DNA from: Caballeronia mineralivorans PML1(12)
GTDB taxonomy: Bacteria > Pseudomonadota > Gammaproteobacteria > Burkholderiales > Burkholderiaceae
Assembly (NCBI RefSeq): GCF_001028175.1
Contig: NZ_AEJF01000245.1
Span: forward strand, 20,132 to 84,131
DNA: 64,000 nt
Reading direction: 5' to 3'
Positions 52,959-61,845 of the stretch are shown in pieces. The notes below the pieces were generated by a model. That model searched no databases. It was not told the DNA's origin and saw nothing but the letters and a program-made list of their open reading frames with translations. Made by a program: the position numbers and the translations under genes. Each line of letters starts with the position of its first letter. Position 1 is the stretch's first letter.

Positions 52959-53140
52959 GTACAGAATACTGCGTACAGTAAATGTGCTCCAGCGTGCGAC
53001 GCGCGCTTCTTTCTCGACGAACTCGGTCGTGCGCCTCAGCGGCAGATCCGTGATCTGTTCGCGCTCAAGGCGGAACGCCGCCGCGTTACACCGGTTGACG
53101 CGCATGACAATCTCACGCAGGAACTCATCGTAGGCCGCGT
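52959..53140 (-). pseudogene. IS21-family IstA transposase C-terminal remnant
   Basis: Minus-strand translation reads AYDEFLREIVMRVNRCNAAA, then DLPLRRTTEFVEKEARVARW and STFTVRSILY, where the IS6 element begins. IstA proteins carry a YxxFLRxVVxRRN segment, LPxxRTTDYxExxVRV and SSTFTLRRVLYTVPSRL in this order. The gene lacks both its N-terminal catalytic part and the last residues, so it is inactive. Confidence 0.65.
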
Positions 53141-53168
53141 GGTCGGCGAAGTCCCGATGACCGCGCTG

Positions 53169-54587
53169 TTACTCCAGTTCGATATCGATATCGCTAAGAA
53201 TAGCTGCTACAGGCACCTCGAATTCCCAGCTCACCCCGCTGGCCTTAAAGGCGTGAGTCACTTTTGCGCCGTGGCGAGCAAACGGATTACGTCCGATTAC
53301 GGCGGTCCCAAAGCCTCGTCGTTGTGTCGTCGTGACCTCGGGGCCTCCGGATTCCTTCCAGTGTAGGTGGAAGAACCTTCCATCCGATCTCTCCTCGACC
53401 TCCCAGGTGATCGTCACCGTCCCGCAGTCATTCGAGAGCGCACCATATTTGATCGCGTTCGTTGCCAGTTCGTGCATTGCCAAGCCGATCATCTCGGCAG
53501 CCCCCGGACGCAGCCGTAAATTGGGGTCGCCATTGAAGAGCATGTGCTTCTCCTGCGCACCGCCTGCGATAGCCGTTTGCGACCAAACCAGATCCCGGAC
53601 CGTAATCCCGACCCATTGACCTTCTATGAGCAGGTCCTGGCTCCTGGATATAGAACAAAGGCGTTGATCAAGGGCTTTGACGAAGTCGGCTCTTGGGTCC
53701 GGCACCGTACGCCTGATCAACGCCTGAACAACCGTTAGCATGTTCTTCGAGCGATGATCCAGCTCGCGCAAGAGCAGTTCAATCCGGCGCTGGTTTTCCT
53801 TTTGCGTCGTAACATCACGCGAAACGCACAGAATCGTGTCGACCTCCCCACTCCCATTCTTGAGTGGCGTAAGCATGTTGTCCCAGTAGCGAACGCCTTC
53901 CCCCGACAGGCGACTTATGCCGGGAAAGCGGGCAGGGCGTCCTTCCCCGGCATACCGGAGCGCTTTCCGGCCGTCTTCATGGACTTCTTCGGGGAGCAGA
54001 TTCAGCCAGTCCATACCGAAACCTGAGTTTTCCTGAACGTTGAGCGCGATACAGCCGGCCTTATTCATGTGCTGCAACTTGCCATCGGCCGTGATGACCT
54101 TGATGCAGTCCAGGCTAACATTGAGCATGTCAGTTTGGATCTTCGATTTCTGGGCTAGATTGAATTTATAAAGTTTGCGTTCATGAATATCAGTCAGAAT
54201 ATAGAGCCAGAAGCGGATCTGCCCCCGCTCGTCGAGCTGAGGGTGCGCCCGTAGCAGGAACCAGCGCTCTCCGCCCTCGATATTGGTAAGGCGAAGGTCG
54301 ATGCTGAAAGAAGTGGCGGACGCCATGGCGTCCGCCACTTCACGGCGTACATCGCATCTATCGGCTTCATAAATGCATTCTGTCCAATTAGTGGAAACGA
54401 ACTGATCTGCGTTGCCCGACGCGTATTGCCTCCAGGGCTTGTTGAAGTACTCGTAGAATCCATCAGGCCCTATAACGCAGATCAAATCTGGTAAATAGTC
54501 CAATGCTTCATAGGGAAGTAACGGTTGAGATGAGTTCCCTGCGCCGCGGTGGTGGATGTTCTTTTCTTCATGGGTTTCTGTTTTCAT
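53169..54587 (-). CDS. PAS-domain HWE-family sensor histidine kinase
   Basis: A 472-residue soluble kinase. Two PAS-like domains are seen: YLPDLICVIGPDGFYEYFNK with a PAC-like GERWFLLRAHPQLDERGQIR, and MLNVSLDCIKVITADGKLQH to TILCVSRDVTTQKENQ. The HWE kinase domain has ELLLRELDHRSKNMLTVVQA with the phospho-acceptor His, HELATNAIKYGALSNDCG as N-box, and HLHWKESGGPEV with the WxE that gives HWE its name. It ends RRGFGTAVIGRNPFARHGAK. An upstream TTG frame would add 31 residues. No response regulator gene is adjacent. The 3' end lies beside the IS21 remnant. Confidence 0.92.
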   Translation of the reverse strand: MKTETHEEKNIHHRGAGNSSQPLLPYEALDYLPDLICVIGPDGFYEYFNKPWRQYASGNADQFVSTNWTECIYEADRCDVRREVADAMASATSFSIDLRLTNIEGGERWFLLRAHPQLDERGQIRFWLYILTDIHERKLYKFNLAQKSKIQTDMLNVSLDCIKVITADGKLQHMNKAGCIALNVQENSGFGMDWLNLLPEEVHEDGRKALRYAGEGRPARFPGISRLSGEGVRYWDNMLTPLKNGSGEVDTILCVSRDVTTQKENQRRIELLLRELDHRSKNMLTVVQALIRRTVPDPRADFVKALDQRLCSISRSQDLLIEGQWVGITVRDLVWSQTAIAGGAQEKHMLFNGDPNLRLRPGAAEMIGLAMHELATNAIKYGALSNDCGTVTITWEVEERSDGRFFHLHWKESGGPEVTTTQRRGFGTAVIGRNPFARHGAKVTHAFKASGVSWEFEVPVAAILSDIDIELE

Positions 54588-54993
54588 AAATTGAGCGCGC
54601 GACCCTTTCGATTCATCACATTCTACTCCGCTGAATGAGGCTGAAGAGTCGGCGGGTACCCCCCGGTATGGGTACTTCAAATTTACCTACCTGACGACTG
54701 TCGGCTGACCCGCTGAGCGGTCGCTTGCAGGACGTCGAGTCGTCGCCTTCAGGGAAAAGGGAGACCAAGGGTGAATTGAAATGAACGCACCCACCCATGA
54801 TGATGTAAAAACGGCGGATCCTCACTTCGCGACGGCACTAATCGAACGCTTACTCTAAGGGGGCGTCTCAAAATTCGGAAAACTGCGCGCGTTAAGCGTT
54901 CGCGAGCTGTGCTGTTCGAATGTCGCTGATCGACCCCACAACGGCCCCTTGACTCTTTCGAAGGAGACGTTCACGACAGGTCGCGACGCGCTA
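54588..54993. other. Gene-free region between kinase and catalase genes
   Basis: No recognised gene. A 25-codon frame starting at 54781 (MNAPTHDDVKTADPHFATAL) has no ribosome-binding site and no known match. The kinase promoter should lie at the left end. Confidence 0.35.
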
Positions 54994-55023
54994 GATGCGC
55001 GGCCATTCTGACAGCCGCGCATC
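54994..55023 (-). terminator. Strong hairpin after the manganese catalase gene
   Basis: GATGCGCGGC and GCCGCGCATC form a perfect 10-bp stem with a 10-base loop, starting 11 bases after the catalase stop. There is no T run on the minus strand, so it may stop transcription weakly or protect the mRNA 3' end. Confidence 0.5.
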
Positions 55024-55034
55024 CATCAACAACG

Positions 55035-55907
55035 TCAGGCGGCCTGACCCGCGCCAAGGTCAGCGCCAGTGGTCGGATCGGAGCTTGCATCCGACGCCGT
55101 TCTCGATGCCATTGCCTGCAGCACCTTTACATCGCCCTTCGATACGTTGACCGTGGCCATTCCGTCCCCGCCATCCACCGCCGGTTCCGGAGAGTCGACG
55201 AACTTCCAGTCGGGACCTTCGTTCCATGGCCCGCGCGTCGCATCATCACCTTGCGACATTTTGTAGTACACGCTGGTGTATTCCGGCACGCCTGGAAGCT
55301 TGCCCTGCGGAAAGTTTGGCTGGATCGAATGTAACGCCTTCTCGAACGATTTCTGGTGAGCGATTTCCCGTGTCATCAGAAAGCCGAGCGTTTCCTTGAT
55401 ACCCGGATCATCTGTGACATTGATGAGGCGCTCATAAACGATCTTCGCGCGAGCCTCGGCGGCAATGTTCGATCGCAGATCGGCCGTTGGATCGCCGATC
55501 GTGTCCACATATGCGGCGGACCACGGCACGCCGGACGAATTCGTCAAGGCCGGTCCACCGCCGTAAAGCAACGCCGTCGTGTGGGAGTCGTTTCCTCCAC
55601 CCGTCATCGAACGATACAACTCCGCCTCGGCCTCCACGGCTTCGGCCAATTGACCCTTCGCGCTTTTGTTCAGCATGGCGACGATCGAGCCGACAATTTC
55701 CAGATGACTCAATTCCTCGGTCGCGATATCGAACAGCAGATCCTTGCGACCGGGATCATCTTCCCCAATGGCCTGAGTGAAGTATCGGCAGGCGGCACCC
55801 AGTTCTCCCTGGGGACCACCGAATTGCTCGAGCAGCAGATTCGCAAGACCCGGATTCGGCGCCGCGACGCGCACGGTGTACTGAAGGCGTTTGTTATGAA
55901 TGAACAT
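55035..55907 (-). CDS. Manganese (non-haem) catalase
   Basis: A 290-residue catalase of the dimanganese ferritin-like type, which splits hydrogen peroxide. I start at 55907 (MFIHNKRLQYTVRVAAPNPG), the usual start of this family. The metal-site helices are seen in LLEQFGGPQGELGAACRYFT, DIATEELSHLEIVGSIV with the Glu and His ligands, ARAKIVYERLINVTDDPGI and LMTREIAHQKSFEKALHSIQ. The C-terminus is Gly/Asp rich. It sits alone between two kinase genes; extradiol ring cleavage and oxygenases in the island create peroxide, so it may be protective. Confidence 0.93.
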   Translation of the reverse strand: MFIHNKRLQYTVRVAAPNPGLANLLLEQFGGPQGELGAACRYFTQAIGEDDPGRKDLLFDIATEELSHLEIVGSIVAMLNKSAKGQLAEAVEAEAELYRSMTGGGNDSHTTALLYGGGPALTNSSGVPWSAAYVDTIGDPTADLRSNIAAEARAKIVYERLINVTDDPGIKETLGFLMTREIAHQKSFEKALHSIQPNFPQGKLPGVPEYTSVYYKMSQGDDATRGPWNEGPDWKFVDSPEPAVDGGDGMATVNVSKGDVKVLQAMASRTASDASSDPTTGADLGAGQAA

Positions 55908-56326
55908 GAGATTTTCCCAGTGATTGGCCAAAGCAATCCCGTACGGGCGCAGACGCGGACTTTAGATGTCCCTGTACCCGTCCGAAGTCGCGTACGACCA
56001 TGGATCTATCCGGACAGCGGGTGCAACCCAATGGTTGTCCGCACCCAACGATGGGCGCCCGGTTCTCAGAGCGGACGCTCTGGCAGATGCGCGGCGAGAG
56101 TGCCGCGCATGGCAACGCGTTGCCGATCGTTATTCAGCATGCGCCGTGCCCATCGCGCAAATTCCGTTGCCTGACTGACCACGTGGGGCCAACGCCAAGG
56201 CTTTGCCGGAAACTCAGTGAAGTGACACGAACTCTGCGGGAGTTCGATTGACCGATGTGCTCGTTGGTATAGAGCCATTATTTACGTGGACGACTTCCTG
56301 GCCCTTGGGGGCGGTGCGATGAGTCG
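55908..56326. other. Gene-free region between catalase and broken kinase
   Basis: The interval contains the catalase promoter and a 69-codon minus-strand frame (TEFARWARRMLNNDRQRV) that matches no family I know. I do not call it a gene. Confidence 0.3.
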
Positions 56327-57449
56327 CTACCTGCTGCGCGGCAGTCGTACGGTGAACACGGTTTCGCCGTTTTCGGAGTGCACTTGGATCTCACCTCCGT
56401 GAGTCTTCGCAATTTCACGGACGATGTACAGTCTGAGGCCGAGGTGGCTGTCTTCGTCATATCCTGCGCTATGATCCACGCCGCGCTTTAGGGGCTCAAA
56501 AAGCTGCTCCATGGCTACCGGCTCGATTGCAGTGCCGCTATTCGAGACAGAGATACGAACATCAGCCTCCTTACCGGTCACAATGACCCGAACCGGTGAG
56601 TTCGGCGCGCCGTATTTGACTGCGTTCAAGACGAGATTTCCGAGCAATTGCTGCAAACGTTGGCCGTCCCCAGACATCATCACATTTCCCCTGTACCGTC
56701 AGATCAAGCTGACGATCAGGATGTATCGTGCGAAGCTGGTCGAGTTGATCGCGGATTACGGCAGCGAGGTCCACGCTAGTCGGAACTATGTTGATGCCCA
56801 GACCTAGCTTCGTCCGGTTGAAATCACACAGGTCGTCCAGGAGGGATTGCATGCGGGCACCGCTTCTAATCAGACGACTCGCGGCACTCGCCACCCCGTC
56901 TCCGGCATTCAACGCGACGAGATATGAAGTTGTTATCTGAATGGTTTGAAGTGGGCTGCGCATGTCGTGACCGAGCATTCCGAGAAATAGGTTGCGAGCT
57001 TGGTCCACTTGCTCGCTGAAAAGGCTGACCGATTCAGCGAGCGCCTGGTCGACGGCTTCATTGAACCGGATCATGTCATCCATATCCAGTTCGTCGCTCG
57101 GACAGTGGTCCATCCATAGACGAAGGACACTGGCGCGGAGCGAGCAGTATTCCGCCGCCAGTTGCTTGATGTCGAAACCACCGCGTGCCCGTAGAATCGC
57201 GTGTGTCTGCGCAGCGGTCTCTGGAGCGTCAATGATCACCGGGGCGCGCCCCTGGGACTTTTCGAGTTGGGCATACCTCGTCTGGATCACTGACAAGTCC
57301 TTCGCGATGGCCTCCAGGATCTGTTGCGTGTGGTCGCGTAACGCGGGCGATTTCATGTTTGCGGCCGCCGGCAACAGCGTGCAAGCGAAGGCCTCCCATT
57401 GCGCAAGGATCGCTTCCATGTTCCGCAAAATGAAGTCGGCCAGCCGCAT
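56327..57449 (-). pseudogene. Sensor histidine kinase broken by a one-base frameshift
   Basis: The N-terminal part (from 57449, MRLADFILRNMEAILAQWEA) resembles an RsbRD-type sensor domain. The kinase H-box LFLGMLGHDMRSPLQTIQIT follows, then TVQGKCDDVWGRP, where the frame fails. The next frame continues MMSGDGQRLQQLLGNLVLNA with VKYGAPNSPV as N-box, SVSNSGTAIEP as G1 and DSHLGLRLYIVREIAKTHGG as G2. Removing one base from the TTT at 56685-56687 joins them as GNVMMSGDGQ. A recent mutation or a sequence error could cause this. The partner receiver gene beside it is also broken. Confidence 0.85.
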
Positions 57450-57581
57450 GTGCGCCTCGAATAGTGGCAAGGAGCCGTGAATTGAGTGTCTATACCGGAC
57501 CCATACTATGCGGAAATCTTACGAGCGAACGCCTCGGGTCTGCCAATTGCGTCCCAGCAGGCACAGTCCGGAGAAACGCAA

Positions 57582-57805
57582 ATGCTCCCAGGCCGCGCTC
57601 ACCACTTACTTGTCGCAGATGACGCCCCTGGCTTGCTCGCCGCATATGTCCACTATTTCGAGATTCACGGCTACGAGGTTCGGGCCGCTCAAGACGGGGT
57701 CGATGTGTTGGCCGAGTACTGTCGGTGGTTTCCTGCTCTAGTTATTCTCGACATTCAGATGCCTCAACTCGACGGTCGGGAGGTGGCTCGGGAGATCAGG
57801 CGCCG
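57582..57805 (+). pseudogene. Truncated response regulator receiver domain
   Basis: GGAG lies 9 bases before the ATG at 57582. The 75 residues HHLLVADDAPGLLAAYVHYF, EVRAAQDGVDVLAEY and VILDIQMPQLDGREVAREIR are the first part of a receiver domain with the acidic pocket (DD) and phospho-acceptor Asp in LDIQMP. The later strands with the conserved Thr/Ser and Lys are absent: the sequence runs into a tyrosine recombinase fragment. It is divergent from the broken kinase at 56327, so the two once formed a two-component pair. Confidence 0.8.
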
Positions 57806-57819
57806 CAGGCGCAGACCCT

Positions 57820-58035
57820 CATTCGACAGCGACACATCTGCTCCAGTCTGGCGTCGACCTGTCGGTCATCGCATTGTGGCTCGGACACGAAAGCCCGTCG
57901 ACAACGCACGGCTATCTGGAAGCCGATCTAGCAATGAAGGAGCGGGCACTGAACAGTATTCAACCAGCAACGAATCCAAAGAATCGTCGCTATCAGCCAC
58001 CCGACGACATACTTCGGTTCCTGGAGTCTTTATAA
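57820..58035 (+). pseudogene. C-terminal fragment of a RIT-type tyrosine recombinase
   Basis: The frame reads HSTATHLLQSGVDLSVIALW, LGHESPSTTHGYLEADLAMK and ERALNSIQPATNPKNRRYQP, ending LRFLESL and a stop at 58033. The HxxR/K-LGH-Tyr pattern is that of tyrosine recombinases, and LEADLAMKExAL is typical of the trio-recombinase (RIT) group. Only the last 72 residues remain, fused out of frame to the receiver gene. Confidence 0.75.
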
Positions 58036-58139
58036 TTATGTGCAGTTCGCCGGACCGAGAATCGCTGTCCATCAGCCCGGCGATTTGTGCCGCGTCCTTC
58101 TCCAAAGATGGACTGAACATAATTCTCGGCTACGCATAA

Positions 58140-58171
58140 CGTCTTCAATGCAAATATGTGCATTGAAGACG
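58140..58171. repeat. Perfect 13-bp inverted repeat
   Basis: CGTCTTCAATGCA and TGCATTGAAGACG are separated by 6 bases (AATATG). There is no T run. It lies between the recombinase fragment and an IS66 fragment and may be an end of one of these elements. Confidence 0.7.
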
Positions 58172-58410
58172 GAATTGGCTCTTTGCGGGCTCAGCTCGTG
58201 CGGGCCGGCGCCAGGCCGCGGTGATGAGTCTCATCCAGTCGGCAAAGCTTAACGGACACGACCCCTACGCCTATCTGAAAGACATCCTGACACGGCTCCC
58301 TACCCAGCCCGCTAGCCGGCTCAATGAACTGTTACCGCACCTCTGGCAGCCTCAGTTTCAACAGTAGGCTGACGTCGGCTGCCGAACTCCTCGGATCACC
58401 GGGCGCTTAC
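58167..58410 (+). mobile_element. IS66-family fragment with right inverted repeat
   Basis: The frame 58167-58367 encodes RRNWLFAGSARAGRRQAAVM, SLIQSAKLNGHDPYAYLKDI and LTRLPTQPASRLNELLPHLW, the C-terminus of IS66 TnpC. A terminal repeat follows at 58392-58410 (CGGATCACCGGGCGCTTAC, the reverse of the GTAAGCGCCCGGTG start of IS66 elements). Only the last fifth of the transposase gene remains. Confidence 0.8.
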
Positions 58411-58902
58411 TGAGGAGCGTGGATATGACGAGCTTGATCTTCTACTTGGATGGCGCTCTGACGAGCGGATACTCCGCAATTTCGCTCGATAAACCACGCT
58501 CTCGCGCCTTCCAGCTTTCCGGTCCGGCACTAGCCGAATTAACGCAAGATGTTGAACCTCGGCTGTGCGGAATATGTGAAGCCTCCACTGACGCGTTCCC
58601 GATTGCCAAGCGCATGCCGATGGGTAGCGCCGTCAAAGACGTGTTTCACGGCTCCATTTGCCAAACTTCCTCGCCCGGCAAACATGAACGATGCTTAGTA
58701 CACCATTCCAGTTATTGTCCGATAATTTTATCTGAATAATGGACTCGGGGTTAACCATTCATTCATTAAAAAGTTCTGTCGAACATCACTTTTGTCCAAA
58801 GCGGCGCAAGCTCTCCGAAGGATAGTATTCCACTAGAGACAAAATTCTTCGACGAAATCTGGTCGTTGATTATGGTCCGTACATAACTGTTGGAGACATC
58901 GC
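58411..58902. other. Gene-free region before the esterase gene
   Basis: About 490 bases. A 104-codon frame from 58425 (MTSLIFYLDGALTSGYSAIS) has GGAG upstream but matches no family I know and overlaps the region right after an IS end; I leave it uncalled. The esterase promoter should lie near the right end. Confidence 0.35.
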
Positions 58903-60663
58903 ATGAGAATTGCATTGAGTGTGAGGGAATACAAATGCTTTGCCGTCTGCATGCTTTTGGGATTGGGGCTGTCCGGCTGCGGCAGCGCAGTACACATCAC
59001 GACCAGTGCGGACGACGCCATTTCGAGCGTCTCCACGATCTCTTTTGTTGACCTGGACGGCCCCAAGGTCCAGGCAATTGTCCTCAATTACAAGGACACA
59101 CTGAACGCGGGCTCGGTGAACCTGAATACCTACGACGCCCTCAGTTATGCAAATCTTGCCCAGAATTACGATGATGCCGCAGCGGCCACGAGGAATGGTT
59201 TGAGTGGTAAGTATCCGGCCTTTGCGCAAGAAACTGGGACTCCTGGCGCCCCCACATATGTCTATGTGAACTCCACGCCGACGATTGACTCGACGAATCA
59301 CACGGGCGCCGCCAGCGGCAATTATGTCATTATCGAACTCAACACCAATTATTTGCTGGCTAACGCCGTCCCTTACTGGAGAGCAGGCGTGGCCGGCGGC
59401 GTAGAACAGAAGATGCTCATCAGCGTCAACGAAGAGGTGACCATTAGCCCCAGCACAACAGTAAAAAGCAACTACGTGTCAGACTATTACTATAACTTCG
59501 CCCCAGACGGCAGTGACAACTCCGTTTACCTGGACACAGTTCTCGATGACACTTCCTATGTTATCAACGGCATCACGGGCTATAAGCTCTATACGGACGA
59601 TGTGACGCCATCCTATTCCGGGACGACAGCAAACGGCGTTGCAATCACATATCCGAATGCAACCATACTTTCCATGGTTGCGGGGAGCCCCTTCCAGGCC
59701 ACCAACTGCTTCAGCGAGTATGATGGCCTGTACCATAACGTTAGTCTGAAGTACAGCCTCTTCGTCCCCTCCGATTACGATGCGAGCAAGAAGTACATGG
59801 TTGTACTGCACATCGAAGATGCCGGCGGCTTGGGCGACGACCCGCTGATCAGCCTGACTGAGGCACAGGAAGCGGCAAACTATGCTTCAGACAGGGTGCA
59901 GGCGCTGGCTAAGGCTCAGGGTTACGCCGGACTGATCGTCGTCATTCCGCAGCTACCTAACTCAGGTCAGAGCGTGGCCGATAACCTGACGGGCAACGAA
60001 TACATACCTGCGACCTGGCAGCTGATGGACTACATTACGTCCAAATATAATATCGATACCAATCGCATATACGCGTCCGGTCAGTCCATGGGCGGGATGC
60101 AGCTACTGGATATGGCAGCCCAGCGCGATAACTACTTCGCGGGCATTTGGGCGATCGCGTCGCAGTGGGGGAACAACTACAACAAGAGCGCCAGCTATAA
60201 CGGCAAGGCCTACTACACGTACCCCACCGACGGAACGATTATTACCAACCCTAATTGGCAGAATTGGTACTACTCGATTTCCGATGACAATATTCTGGCT
60301 ACCAACATGACGGGCGATGCCACTGCCACCGGGTATTGGAATCAGGTCCAGACGCTCTTCAGCAGCCTTGCCGGCGTAACCGTTCCGTATGCGACCTGGG
60401 ACCCGACGACTTCGTCCGAAACGGAGGAAAACACCTTGCTGAAGGCTCTGTTGGGGACGTCTAGCAAGTTAGGCATCTACTGGGATGCGCTGGCTAATGG
60501 CAGCCATAAGTTGACCTGGGTCTATGCCAACGGCATTACATATAGCTATGACTGGCTCCTCAGCCAGACCAGGCAAAGCGAGGTTGCCCGCGGCAAGCTG
60601 AATCTCAGCGGCTCCTATGCAAGTGGGCTCGGCACCTATGGTTACAACAGCATCACCTATTGA
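58903..60663 (+). CDS. Lipoprotein esterase/peptidase-like alpha/beta hydrolase
   Basis: A 586-residue protein. GGAG lies 7 bases before the ATG. The lipobox is LLGLGLSGCGS, so it is a lipoprotein. The N-terminal 250 residues form an all-beta-like domain. The C-terminal half is an alpha/beta hydrolase: YSLFVPSDYDASKKYMVVLH, VVIPQLPNSGQSV, and NRIYASGQSMGGMQLLDMA with the GQSMGG nucleophile elbow, ending GSHKLTWVYANGITYSYDWL with the likely catalytic His. This resembles secreted PHB-depolymerase-like esterases. GC is lower than in catabolic genes, suggesting separate origin. Substrate unknown. Confidence 0.85.
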   Translation: MRIALSVREYKCFAVCMLLGLGLSGCGSAVHITTSADDAISSVSTISFVDLDGPKVQAIVLNYKDTLNAGSVNLNTYDALSYANLAQNYDDAAAATRNGLSGKYPAFAQETGTPGAPTYVYVNSTPTIDSTNHTGAASGNYVIIELNTNYLLANAVPYWRAGVAGGVEQKMLISVNEEVTISPSTTVKSNYVSDYYYNFAPDGSDNSVYLDTVLDDTSYVINGITGYKLYTDDVTPSYSGTTANGVAITYPNATILSMVAGSPFQATNCFSEYDGLYHNVSLKYSLFVPSDYDASKKYMVVLHIEDAGGLGDDPLISLTEAQEAANYASDRVQALAKAQGYAGLIVVIPQLPNSGQSVADNLTGNEYIPATWQLMDYITSKYNIDTNRIYASGQSMGGMQLLDMAAQRDNYFAGIWAIASQWGNNYNKSASYNGKAYYTYPTDGTIITNPNWQNWYYSISDDNILATNMTGDATATGYWNQVQTLFSSLAGVTVPYATWDPTTSSETEENTLLKALLGTSSKLGIYWDALANGSHKLTWVYANGITYSYDWLLSQTRQSEVARGKLNLSGSYASGLGTYGYNSITY

Positions 60664-60694
60664 TCAGGTTGCAGTGGCGTACCTCTAAAGCAGG

Positions 60695-60715
60695 AAGCCT
60701 TAACAAAAGGCTTTT
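60695..60715 (+). terminator. Terminator after the esterase gene
   Basis: AAGCCTT and AAGGCTT form a 7-bp stem with a 5-base loop and are followed by TT. It lies 32 bases after the stop. Confidence 0.6.
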
Positions 60716-61797
60716 ACAAGGTTGAGCAGCGTTCGGGTTCATAGAGGATTTGAATGCTGCTTTTCGTATTGGAGCTGCATTTCCTTTATCCTTCGAGCCA
60801 ACTGAAATGGCTGGACCTCGCTTGCACAGCGCTATATCAGCGTTTCATGAGGGTACCCCTCAGCAACGAACGAATTGGATTGGTGGATTGAGGATCGCCG
60901 GTTTGTTTTTTGCCGATTTGAGTCGAGCGCGATCAGCGGCTCCGCCCACTACAGATTGCCTGAGTTGTTGCAGACGTCGCCCGCCTGGGTGTCAGCGTCG
61001 ACAGTCTGCATTTGGCCGGTTTTTGCCTGTCAATGACGAGTACATGTGATCGGTCCCTGCCATCCGCGGGCTAAACCGGCTGCGTCAAACGAGGTGTTTC
61101 GGAATTCACCCGCGCGCCTTGGATTTTCATCTAACGCGGCATACGTACACGGATATTTCACTTTCCATGGCACGTGCTGCTTCGACCGTGCCGCCCTTCC
61201 TGAAAAAACGCCTTAAATTCAAGGATCGACTTTTCAAGAATGGTGGCACCCGACAGATGCCGTCTCGTCCTCCGGTGTCGGCAGACAACCTCCCGTCCGG
61301 CCTTCCACATGTAAACCATTCTCAGTTGCTCTTGATGACGTGCATCAAGCCGCCGCTAGGCCGCATCGACGCGCTGTCCGTCGTCCGGATCATGCGCATA
61401 CCGTCTAACACGTCCCGGGTTACGTAGACTCTCCTCCACGGCCATGTGATTGGATGTATTCATGGCTGCCCCTCACTATGACGATTGGGTGCCAGTGCGT
61501 TTTGCGGAACGCGATATTCCAATGAACCGGCAAGGCCCTCGTGGATCCCAGTTGGATCACACTGAACCGAAGGACCCGAACCTTAAGAGGAGCTTTGCGC
61601 AAATCGACGCCAAGGCCGGGTTCGACACGTGCCAATCAAGTGGTTCCAAGCGGTCGACGGATCCATAGACCGAGTTAGACAGGTCCAGCAAATTATTACT
61701 ATTCACCTCATCCGGCCGCGCCGCTTGATCGAATGAAAAGTGAGTACATATTGGCTATCGATAAAAATAAAACACCATTTTTTCAATGACTTACATA
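60716..61797. other. Gene-free region before the IS66 element
   Basis: About 1.1 kb. Several short frames exist on both strands, but none matches a known family or has a convincing ribosome-binding site. A minus-strand stretch near 61200 (SGATILEKSILEFKAFFQEG) may be a coding remnant of unknown origin. Confidence 0.3.
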
Positions 61798-61845
61798 AAT
61801 GGTCTGTAACTACTCAAAAAGCCGGGGCGAACGGCTGCATCCTGT

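Noticed and set aside
52923..53366. A 147-codon plus-strand frame after IS6 copy 2
   Set aside because: It overlaps the IS21 remnant and the 3' end of the HWE kinase gene on the other strand, both of which are supported by motifs.
58425..58739. A 104-codon frame with GGAG upstream
   Set aside because: No known family, no neighbours in the same direction that fit, and it starts directly after an IS66 end; chance frame is more likely.
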